NCBI GenBank assembly: GCA_034432155.1
Contig: DAOUCP010000055.1
Coordinates: 1-57,940 of the forward strand
Source: DAOUCP01 sp034432155
GTDB taxonomy: Bacteria > Chloroflexota > Anaerolineae > Epilineales > Epilineaceae
Reading direction: 5' to 3'
DNA length: 57,940 nucleotides
The notes under the pieces are model-generated. The model was not told where the DNA came from. It saw only the letters and a program-made list of their open reading frames with translations, and ran no database searches. The translations under genes and the position numbers were made by a program. Below are positions 34,126 through 41,705 of the stretch, piece by piece. The stretch's first letter is position 1. Each line of letters begins with the position of its first letter.

Positions 34126-37059
34126 ATGACAAAGGGCCTTGAGATCTCGTTCGCTTCGCGGCGCCCCGTGCGGCGACAGGGCCACCGTCGGCTCTGGCTC
34201 TGGTTGGTGGCGGTGCTGGCACTCCTCTATGGCGCCTCCACGGCGGTGTACTGGCTTACCGAGTGGCGCTGGTTCGCCAGCCTCGGCCAGAGCTCGGTGC
34301 TGCGGCTGCGATTGTTGGCGCCGTGGGCAGTCGGACTGGTGACACTCGGCTTGGCATCCGCCTGGCTGTATGCCAACTGGCGATGGGCGGCCGGTCGGGC
34401 CAGCGGGTTGGCCAGTCTGCCCAGCGCCGAGCTCCGGGCTTCCTGGGCTCTGACCTCCCGAGGCCTGCTCGGTCTGGCGCTGGTGGCGGCGATGGTTCCG
34501 GCGCGAGATGTTGCCGGCGAGTGGCAGTCGATCTGGCTGTACTTCCAGCGCCAGTCATTCAGCACCCCGGATCCGGTCTTCGGGCGCGACGTCGCTTTCT
34601 ACGTGTTCGAGCTGCCGGTTTGGTGGCTGGTGTGGCGGCTGGCGTTGGAGCTGGTTCTGGTGGCGGCTCTGGGCGCGCTGGTGGTACACCTGGTGGCGGG
34701 CGTCCTGGACCTCGGCGGCTATCTGCGCTCCGGCGGTCTGGAGCGGCTGCCCGTATGGCTCCGGCGCTTGCCACAAGGCGTGCGGCTGCACCTGTGGCTG
34801 CTGGGCGGCCTCTTGGGGTTCCTACTGGCCGTCGACCAGTGGCTCCGTCGGTTCGAACTCCTCTTCGCCAACGCTTCGGGCCGGTCCTTCGTAGGACCTG
34901 GTTATGCCGACCTCACGGTGAAGTTGCCAGCCTATGCCGTACTCGCGCTGCTGTGGCTGGGGGTGAGTGTGCTCTTCCTCTTCACGGCTCGTCGCGGACC
35001 GGCATGGTGGCCGCTGGCCGGCGTGGCGGCGACCATGGCAGCGGCATTCGTGCTGCTCGTACCGCTGCCCGCGCTGGTCCAGCAGTATCGGGTTCGGCCC
35101 AACGAGTTGCGTGTCGAGAAGCCCTACATTGGCCACAACATCGTCATGACGCGTCGGGCCTTCGCTCTCGATGACATCCGCGAGCTGGAGTACGAGCCGC
35201 AAGCGGGCATCTCGCGGCAGCAACTGGCGGCCAGCCAGGGCACGCTGGACAACATCCGCCTGTGGGACTGGCGCTCCCTGCTGGCGACGTTTCGCCAACT
35301 CCAGGTGATCCGCACCTACTACGATTTCTTGGACGTCGACATTGACCGGTACCGGCTGGGAAGTGGGCAGCGACAGGTGGAGCTGGCGGTGCGGGAGCTG
35401 GCGAGCTGGAATCTGCAGAACCCCACGTGGGTGAACCGCCGCCTGGAGTTCACCCACGGTTTCGGGCTGGTCGTGGCGCCGGTCAACGAGGTGGAGGCCA
35501 GTGGCCTGCCGGTACTCTGGGTGCGGGACATCCCGCCGCGTCTGGCGCCGCCGTTTGACCGGCCGATTGCCCAGCCGCGCATCTACGTGGGCGAGGCTGC
35601 CGACGACACATACGTCATCGTTGGCTCAGCGACGGGCGAGTTCGACTACCCGGCAGGTGCCGGAAACGTGCGCACCCGGTACGACGGAGCCGATGGCGTG
35701 CGCCTCTCGGGCTTGGTCGACCGGCTGCTGTTTGCCGTGCGCTTCGGCGAAAGTGAGATTCTTTTTGCCAGCGGTCTCGGCGACGATAGCCGCATCCTGT
35801 TCCACCGTCGCCTGAGCGAACGGCTCCAGCGGCTGGCTCCTTTTCTGGTGCTTGACCGGGATCCCTATGCCGTGGTCACGCCGGAGGGGCGCACGGTATG
35901 GGTAGTCGACGCCTATGCCGTCAGCCATCGCTATCCCTATGCCCAACGAGTGGGGGGTGGACAGCTGACGCTTGGCGCGCCGGCGGAGCAGCTGCTCGAG
36001 GGGCAGAACTACGTTCGCAACAGTGTCAAGGCGATCGTCAATGCCTACGATGGGTCGGTGACGTTCTACGTCGTGGACCAGACCGATCCCATCATCCGAG
36101 CCTGGCGCGGCGTGTATCCGAGCCTGTTTGAGGATGCCGCCAGTTTGCCAGCCGATTTGGCGGCCCACTGGCGGTACCCGGAGGCCTTGTTCCGCGCGCA
36201 GGCAGAGATCAACCTGCGCTACCACATGGTGGAGCCCGAGACCTTCTACAACGCCGAGGATCTTTGGGAGATTCCGAGGCAGAGCGGTGGCGGCGACCGC
36301 ACAGCGACCCTGGAGCCCTACTACGTCACGATGCAGCTCCGCGACTCGGTCCGTGAGGAGTTCGTGCTCATCCTGCCGTTCACTCCGGCAGCCAAGGAGA
36401 ATATGATCGCTTGGCTGGCAGCCCGTTGCGATCCCGAGCACTACGGGGAGCTGGTGCTGTATCGGCTGGCCAAGGGCCGGCTCGTCCTGGGGCCGCAGCA
36501 GATCGATGCCCGGATCGACCAAGATCCGGAGATCTCCGCTCAGTTTACTCTCTGGAGCCAGCGTGGCTCCAGGGTCATCCGCGGCAACTTGCTGGTCATT
36601 CCGATGGCCGATGCCATTCTGTACGTCGAGCCGATCTACCTGCAGGCCGAGGAGAGCGCTTTGCCGCAGCTGGCTCAGGTGGTCGTGGCTTCGGGCGAGC
36701 GGGTTGTGATGCGCGCCACGCTGCAAGAGGCCCTGACTGCCCTGGTGGCGGGACGACCGGCCGCCGCGACAGAGCGTGGCGCCGCGCCTGCAGAGGCCGA
36801 GGGTCCTCCGCCCACGGCTACTCCCGCGCCCACAGCCACGCCCCCACCGGCGGTGGGCCGAGCTACAACGCCGCTGGCCGCGGGAGAGGGCGCCGTGCTC
36901 GCCGATCTGGTGCAGGAGGCGATCGCCCGTCGCGACGCGGCCGAGCGGGCCCTTCAGGCCGGCGACTGGCAGGCCTTCGGCCGGGAGATGGCCGCCGTCG
37001 ACGCCATCCTGGATCGCCTGGCCGCCGCCCTCGCCACTGCTACACCCGGCGCGCCCTGA
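34126..37059 (+). CDS. UPF0182 family large membrane protein
   Basis: 977 residues from ATG 34126 (GGGAGG 7 nt upstream). Seven or so membrane segments lie in the first ~330 residues (WLWLVAVLALLYGASTAVYW, LGLALVAAMVPARDVAG and others). A large extracytoplasmic region (~340-880) has the family motifs PYIGHNIVMTRRAF, LWDWRSLLATFRQLQVIRTYY, FTHGFGLVVAPVNEV and RNSVKAIVNAYDGSVTFYV. A Pro/Thr linker (PTATPAPTATPPP) and a short helical tail end it. UPF0182 proteins are widespread in Actinobacteria, Cyanobacteria and Chloroflexota; function is not established. The ORF could start earlier in repeat DNA, but the ribosome binding site favours 34126. Confidence 0.95.
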   Translation: MTKGLEISFASRRPVRRQGHRRLWLWLVAVLALLYGASTAVYWLTEWRWFASLGQSSVLRLRLLAPWAVGLVTLGLASAWLYANWRWAAGRASGLASLPSAELRASWALTSRGLLGLALVAAMVPARDVAGEWQSIWLYFQRQSFSTPDPVFGRDVAFYVFELPVWWLVWRLALELVLVAALGALVVHLVAGVLDLGGYLRSGGLERLPVWLRRLPQGVRLHLWLLGGLLGFLLAVDQWLRRFELLFANASGRSFVGPGYADLTVKLPAYAVLALLWLGVSVLFLFTARRGPAWWPLAGVAATMAAAFVLLVPLPALVQQYRVRPNELRVEKPYIGHNIVMTRRAFALDDIRELEYEPQAGISRQQLAASQGTLDNIRLWDWRSLLATFRQLQVIRTYYDFLDVDIDRYRLGSGQRQVELAVRELASWNLQNPTWVNRRLEFTHGFGLVVAPVNEVEASGLPVLWVRDIPPRLAPPFDRPIAQPRIYVGEAADDTYVIVGSATGEFDYPAGAGNVRTRYDGADGVRLSGLVDRLLFAVRFGESEILFASGLGDDSRILFHRRLSERLQRLAPFLVLDRDPYAVVTPEGRTVWVVDAYAVSHRYPYAQRVGGGQLTLGAPAEQLLEGQNYVRNSVKAIVNAYDGSVTFYVVDQTDPIIRAWRGVYPSLFEDAASLPADLAAHWRYPEALFRAQAEINLRYHMVEPETFYNAEDLWEIPRQSGGGDRTATLEPYYVTMQLRDSVREEFVLILPFTPAAKENMIAWLAARCDPEHYGELVLYRLAKGRLVLGPQQIDARIDQDPEISAQFTLWSQRGSRVIRGNLLVIPMADAILYVEPIYLQAEESALPQLAQVVVASGERVVMRATLQEALTALVAGRPAAATERGAAPAEAEGPPPTATPAPTATPPPAVGRATTPLAAGEGAVLADLVQEAIARRDAAERALQAGDWQAFGREMAAVDAILDRLAAALATATPGAP

Positions 37060-37265
37060 ACTGCCCGCGCCTGGCCGATCGGCTCGCCGCCAGGCGACCG
37101 TGCCTCCCCAATGCGTCGGCTCGCCGCGCGGCCGTCAGGCAATGGTCCGCCCCCGAAGCTTGGGATCGCACTCCGGCGGTCGACCGATCGTCCGCCCCCG
37201 AAGCCTGGTGCTGCACTCTGCCGGGCAGGCGATCGCTTGCCCTCGAACCTCGGGTCTGCCCGCCG
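37055..37265. repeat. 45-bp tandem repeat between UPF0182 and maf
   Basis: The core GTCCGCCCCCGAAGC or a variant recurs at 37145, 37190 and 37235, with diverged copies at about 37100 and 37055. It fills the whole ~205-bp space between the two convergent genes and stops one base before the maf stop codon. No gene or clear terminator is seen in it. Confidence 0.82.
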
Positions 37266-37844
37266 TCAGGTGGCGTCCGTCGGGAAGCGTGCCAGAAGCT
37301 TGCGGACCAGTTCCAGGGGCAGGCCGATCACGTTGCTCTCCGAGCCGGCAAGGCGGGCCACCGGTTGAAAGGCAGGGTGCTGGATGGCGTAACCGCCGGC
37401 CTTGTCGAAGGGGTCGCCGGTTGCGATGTATGCATCTCGCTCGGCGTCGCTGAAGCTCCGCAACCACACCGTCGTCCATGCGATGCCCTCGGCCCGTCTG
37501 CCTGAGCCGGCGTCCCGAAGCACCACCGCCGTTGCCACGCGATGCGCGCGGCCGCGCAACCGATCCAGATACTCGCGCGCCTGGGCGACATCGGCCGGCT
37601 TGCCCAGAATGACGCCATCGAGGACGACGATGGTGTCGGCCGCCAAGACCAGCCCCTCGCGCAGCCGCGCGGCCACGGCCTCGGCCTTGGCGCGCGCCAG
37701 GCGCCGGACGGTGGCGGCCGGGCGCTCTCCGGGCAGCGGGCACTCGTCGATGGTGGCCGGCGCCACGGTGAACGGCACGCCTAGCTGCATGAGAAGCTGT
37801 CTTCGGCGCGGCGATGCCGAAGCGAGAACGAGGGAACGGGGCAT
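37266..37844 (-). CDS. maf: Maf-family nucleoside triphosphate pyrophosphatase
   Basis: 192 residues. Maf/Ham1 signature LVLASASPRRRQLLMQLGVPF at the N-terminus, then AKAEAV, LAADTIVVLDGVILGKP, TAVVLRD, and GDPFDKAGGYAIQ. It hydrolyses non-canonical or pyrimidine nucleotides (dTTP/UTP type) to the monophosphate and PPi and is linked to cell division and septum control. Length is normal. TATAAT lies 9 nt before the ATG. It is divergent from the secreted protein gene at 37937 and convergent with UPF0182. Confidence 0.95.
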   Translation of the reverse strand: MPRSLVLASASPRRRQLLMQLGVPFTVAPATIDECPLPGERPAATVRRLARAKAEAVAARLREGLVLAADTIVVLDGVILGKPADVAQAREYLDRLRGRAHRVATAVVLRDAGSGRRAEGIAWTTVWLRSFSDAERDAYIATGDPFDKAGGYAIQHPAFQPVARLAGSESNVIGLPLELVRKLLARFPTDAT

Positions 37845-37853
37845 GCTGCGACC

Positions 37854-37859
37854 ATTATA
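37854..37859 (-). promoter_or_regulatory. Candidate -10 box (TATAAT) for maf
   Basis: TATAAT on the minus strand, 9 nt before ATG 37844, implying a very short or absent leader. A TTGACC lies 20 nt further upstream, wider than the usual spacing. Confidence 0.5.
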
Positions 37860-37936
37860 GGCGTGCGGCTGCTATGATTGGTCAATCACTTGGCCCTGCG
37901 CCGCCGCCTGCCGGCGCCCGTCTGAGGGAGGGAGAG

Positions 37937-39370
37937 ATGCCGCGCGTGTCGCTCTTGGCTTGGTCGCTGTGTCTGGTCGTCGCTCTCGCCGCGGCCGGTC
38001 GGACTACCGTGCCGACGTTGCAAGCGGTCGCACCGACAGCCCTGGGCGATCGTCCGTCGGAGCCGGTGACGCTCGAGGGAGCGGCCTTGGCCTCCTTCCG
38101 TGGCGCTGCCACCAATGAACTGTCAGCCTGGGCCTGGAGCGGCAGCGGCTGGCGGCTGATGCACGCCCAAGTGGACGAGCGGAGCGAGTTGGGCGGCTTC
38201 GTGGCCGTCGAGGATGGCGCACTGGACGACAACGACGAGTTGGTCCTGGCTTCCGGTGAGTTCGGCGGGCAGCGCGCCGGAGTTGGCGACCCGAGCGCGG
38301 TGCCTCCCGGTTCGCCCTACTATGAGATCGTGATCACCGATCCGCTGACGCCGGGTTCGGTCCACTACGCCTACGTGTACTGGACGGCTGGTCAGGTGGT
38401 GTCGCCGCTGGAGCCGCTGATCGGCATGGATGTCGCCAGCGGCGAGATCCGTTCAGCGGCCTACGTCCTGGGATTCGCGCAGACGGAACGCGATGGCTTT
38501 GTCGGCATCGCCCGCCTCTCGTTGCACGGCCGTCCCGAGGACCTCCTGGACCGCATGAAGATTCGCCTACGAATCGAGGGGCTCGGTATTCCAGTGCCGC
38601 TGACCGAAGCCATGCTGGCGACCTTCGGCTTCGACGTCACTCCCGAGCCGGTGGTCAACGGGCCCGTGCGGTTGCTGTTCGACCGCCGTGGCCAATCGTG
38701 GGCCGATGCCCATCACCTGCGGGTGCTCGCGGATTTCGCTGCCATGCCCGGGTTGGGGCAAGTACCCGTGCGCGATATCCGTTTGTCCTTTGACCTCAGC
38801 CGCGAGGCGCTGCCGGCGACGTACCGCGATGCCAACATCCCGGAGGGTGTGGCGGTCGATGGCCGGCGCGATGCGGTGCCCAGCTCGCCTCTGCCAGCCT
38901 GGCGCGAAGTCCGCACGGCGGCGGGTCGCTTTGTCATGCTCACCACCGTCGATGTGGTCTCTTCCACAGCCACGGTGTACTACAAAGACGAAACTGGCTT
39001 TGACTTGACGGACACGGGTGATATGGCCTCGCTTGGCGACCAGGGCGTTGCCGCCACCGACTTGGCGGCCTTCGCCAGCGCCGGCTTCCCGGGACTCATC
39101 GTCGTGCCGCCCGCCGAAAGCCAGGTGCCAGCGCCCGAGCTGCTTCGGCAAGTACAGACGCCGCTCGAGGTGGAAGTGCGAGCGGGACCCAATCTGCCAA
39201 CGCCCGGCCCGACCCGGCCGCCGGCCACGGCCTTGCCAACTCGGTCGGCGACCATCCAACCTGGCCCCAGGGCGACGGCCAGCGCCACGCCGACGGTCCG
39301 AGCCACGACCACCGGTTGGACGCCCGCCGAGGGGCGCCTCTGCCTGCCCTTGCTTTTCAATAACACGTAG
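37937..39370 (+). CDS. Secreted protein of unknown function with Pro/Thr linker and C-terminal Leu-Pro motif
   Basis: 477 residues from ATG 37937, preceded by GGGAGGGAGAG. A signal peptide (LLAWSLCLVVALAAAGRTTV) is followed by a beta-rich domain (residues ~45-390) with no motif I recognise. Within it are SAWAWSGSGWRLMHAQVDER and LDDNDELVLASGEFGG, which look like an all-beta extracellular fold. A Pro/Thr/Ala linker (PTPGPTRPP and following) leads to the tail EGRLCLPLLFNNT. It is followed after 70 bp by RNase Z. It shares linker and tail design with the serine hydrolase at 11627-13984. Confidence 0.8.
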   Translation: MPRVSLLAWSLCLVVALAAAGRTTVPTLQAVAPTALGDRPSEPVTLEGAALASFRGAATNELSAWAWSGSGWRLMHAQVDERSELGGFVAVEDGALDDNDELVLASGEFGGQRAGVGDPSAVPPGSPYYEIVITDPLTPGSVHYAYVYWTAGQVVSPLEPLIGMDVASGEIRSAAYVLGFAQTERDGFVGIARLSLHGRPEDLLDRMKIRLRIEGLGIPVPLTEAMLATFGFDVTPEPVVNGPVRLLFDRRGQSWADAHHLRVLADFAAMPGLGQVPVRDIRLSFDLSREALPATYRDANIPEGVAVDGRRDAVPSSPLPAWREVRTAAGRFVMLTTVDVVSSTATVYYKDETGFDLTDTGDMASLGDQGVAATDLAAFASAGFPGLIVVPPAESQVPAPELLRQVQTPLEVEVRAGPNLPTPGPTRPPATALPTRSATIQPGPRATASATPTVRATTTGWTPAEGRLCLPLLFNNT

Positions 39371-39440
39371 CATCGACCGTTGCCCGCGAGGCGCCGCGCA
39401 GACACGGGCGGGCCTACCGGCGTCGGACCGCAAAGCTGCC

Positions 39441-40382
39441 ATGCTTGAGATCTTGTTCCTGGGGACTTCGGCGTCCGCACCCTCGGTGCGCCGAGGCTTG
39501 CCGGCGACCGTGATTCTGCACGGGGACGGGCGCTTCCTCGTGGATGCCGGCGAAGGCACGCAGCGCCAAGTGTTGCGTTCGGGCATCGGTTTCAAGCACC
39601 TGGACAAGGTGCTCCTCACCCATGGTCACCTGGACCACATCCTGGGGCTGGGCGGTCTGGTCAGCACCTACGCCCGCTGGGAGGCAGTCCCGGCGCTGAC
39701 GGTGTACGGCGGCCGTTGGGCGATCGAACGGGTCCGAGCACTGATGGAGGTGGTCTTTCGAGGTGCCGAGGTTGAGCTGGGCATCGACTACGTGGAGTTG
39801 CAGCCGGGACCGGTGCTGAGCACCGACGACCTTGACGTGGTAGCCTTCCCGGTGCGGCATCGGGGCAGCGGCAACTTCGGCTTCGTGTTCCAGGAGCGCT
39901 CCCGCCGGCCGTTCTTGGCGGACCGGGCGGAGGCGCTTGGCATTCCCGAGGGTCCCGAACGGCGCGAGCTCGTCCGGGGCTGCCCGATCACCCTGGCAGA
40001 CGGCCGCGTTGTCCAACCCGACGAGGTACTGGGTCCAGTGGTGCGGGGCACCAAGCTGGTGTTCGTGGGCGACGTCTCGAGCGTCGAGGGACTCGACGTT
40101 GTTTGTCGCGAAGCCGACTGCTTGGTCTGCGAGAGCACGTACCTCCTGGCGGATCAGGAGGCGGCGCGCCAGTTCGGGCACCTGACGGCCTATGAGGCTG
40201 CCCTCCTGGCGCAGCAGTCCGGCGTGCACGGTCTGATCCTGACGCATATCTCGCGCCGCTATGCCGGTCGTGACGTTCTGAACGAGGCGCGAGCCGTCTT
40301 CCCGGCGGTCTGGGTGGCCGAGGACTTCGACCGCTTCGTCGTTCGGCGCGGCGAGCTACGAAAGCAGGAGCCAGAAACCTGA
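39441..40382 (+). CDS. rnz: Ribonuclease Z (tRNA 3' processing endonuclease)
   Basis: 313 residues from ATG 39441 (MLEILFLGTSASAPSVRRG). Metallo-beta-lactamase fold with the phosphodiesterase motif LLTHGHLDHILGLGGL, a further His in VRHRGSGNFGF, the Asp in VFVGDVSS, and the last His in ILTHISRRYAG. It removes the 3' trailer from tRNA precursors. Residues and length fit the short-form enzyme, with the exosite arm near residues 150-190. Longer frames upstream are not needed. The AI-2E permease follows after about 100 bp. Confidence 0.93.
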   Translation: MLEILFLGTSASAPSVRRGLPATVILHGDGRFLVDAGEGTQRQVLRSGIGFKHLDKVLLTHGHLDHILGLGGLVSTYARWEAVPALTVYGGRWAIERVRALMEVVFRGAEVELGIDYVELQPGPVLSTDDLDVVAFPVRHRGSGNFGFVFQERSRRPFLADRAEALGIPEGPERRELVRGCPITLADGRVVQPDEVLGPVVRGTKLVFVGDVSSVEGLDVVCREADCLVCESTYLLADQEAARQFGHLTAYEAALLAQQSGVHGLILTHISRRYAGRDVLNEARAVFPAVWVAEDFDRFVVRRGELRKQEPET

Positions 40383-40489
40383 GCCGCCGGCGCACTCCCG
40401 ACCAGGCAGGCGGTGCGGTCCCCAGCGAGCCACGGACCGCACCTCCGCCATCCCCGCCGCGAGGGCCCGGAGCGGATACCGAGCGCCAG

Positions 40490-41704
40490 GTGGTGTGGGC
40501 GCCTGGGGCCCGGCGAGCGGCAAGTGTGGCGCTGGTGCTGGTCGGGGCCTGGCTGGTGTACGTCAGTCGGGCGGTGATTGGCATGCTGGCGGTGGCCGTC
40601 GTACTGGCCTTCGTGGTCCATCCGGCCGTCCGGCGCCTGACGAAGCGCGGCGTGCCCCAAGGGCTAGCCGTGGTGCTCACCTATTTGGGGTTGTTGGCGC
40701 TCGTCGTGCTCGCGCTCGCCTTGCTCGCGCCGCGCCTTGTTGCCCAGGCTGCCACTTTGAGCCAGAGCGCCTGGCACCTGGCCCTGGCCAGCCAGTCGCG
40801 GGCTGTCGAGGTGCTGGCCTCGCTCCGGCAGCCGGTAGTGGCCGGCGTGCAGCTAGACCTGTCGACGATCATCGATCCGGCCATGGACGCCGTCCAGGGG
40901 AGTGGCTGGCCAGCAGAGCTTACGCCGTCGCCCGAGCGGGTGATCGGTTCGGCGCAGGGTGCCATCCGGGCCATGGGCGGGCTGGTGTTGGGCTTTGCCA
41001 ACGTCCTGGCGACGGTCCTCCTGACGCTCGTCTTCGCCATGCGCATGAATCTCGACGGTCCAAGCCTGGTGGCGGCCGCGCGGCGCGCAGCCGGGGCACA
41101 GTCAGAGGTGGAGTCAGGGTGGCTCGTGGATCGGATTCGCGACGCCTGGAACTCGTTCCTTCTCGGCCAGCTCAAACTGTCGCTGATCATCGGCCTTGTG
41201 GTCGGCCTGGGTACGTTGGCAATGGGCGTTCCGGGAGCATTGCTGCTGGGGCTGCTGGCCGGACTGCTGGAAGTGGTGCCCGGCGTCGGGCCCATCGTGG
41301 CGACCATACCGGCCATCACCATCGCGCTGATGCAGGGCTCGACGGTGCTGCCGTTGTCGAAGCCCTTGTTCTCGCTGCTGGTCGCCCTGTTCTACGTGGC
41401 GGTGCAGCAGATCGAGAACAACATCATCGTGCCGCGGGTGATGGGCGATGCGTTGCGTTTGCCGCCGCTCGTCGTGCTGGTGGCGGTGGTGATCGGCGTT
41501 CGCGTAGGCGGGGTGGTCGGTGCCTTCGTGGCTGCTCCGTGTGTGGCGACGCTCAAGATCCTCGTTGAGTACACCCTGGCCAAGGCCCGTGGCGAGGATC
41601 CGTGTCCCCACCTCAGACGAGCGGGGGCGGGCGGGGGCGAGGCAGCGGACGGCCCGGACGAGATCCACCCTCCCGGCCGACGGCAGAACGACGCCCGGCG
41701 GTGA
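40490..41704 (+). CDS. AI-2E family transporter (PerM-like permease)
   Basis: 404 residues with seven to eight membrane segments. AI-2E/PerM pattern: an N-terminal pair of segments (VALVLVGAWLVYVSRAVIGM, LAVVLTYLGLLALVVLALAL), a central soluble stretch, then FLLGQLKLSLIIGLVVGLGT, the conserved GLLAGLLEVVPGVGPIVATIPA and QQIENNIIVPRVMGDALRLPPL. Members export small molecules or ions (AI-2, Na+); the substrate here is unknown. The start is a GTG at 40490 or 40493; the open frame continues back through low-complexity Pro-rich codons. The gene ends 1 bp before the convergent priA stop. Confidence 0.92.
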   Translation: MVWAPGARRAASVALVLVGAWLVYVSRAVIGMLAVAVVLAFVVHPAVRRLTKRGVPQGLAVVLTYLGLLALVVLALALLAPRLVAQAATLSQSAWHLALASQSRAVEVLASLRQPVVAGVQLDLSTIIDPAMDAVQGSGWPAELTPSPERVIGSAQGAIRAMGGLVLGFANVLATVLLTLVFAMRMNLDGPSLVAAARRAAGAQSEVESGWLVDRIRDAWNSFLLGQLKLSLIIGLVVGLGTLAMGVPGALLLGLLAGLLEVVPGVGPIVATIPAITIALMQGSTVLPLSKPLFSLLVALFYVAVQQIENNIIVPRVMGDALRLPPLVVLVAVVIGVRVGGVVGAFVAAPCVATLKILVEYTLAKARGEDPCPHLRRAGAGGGEAADGPDEIHPPGRRQNDARR

Positions 41705-41705
41705 C

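Noticed and set aside
35626..36726. A 366-codon open frame on the minus strand
   Set aside because: Antisense to UPF0182, whose family motifs run through this region.
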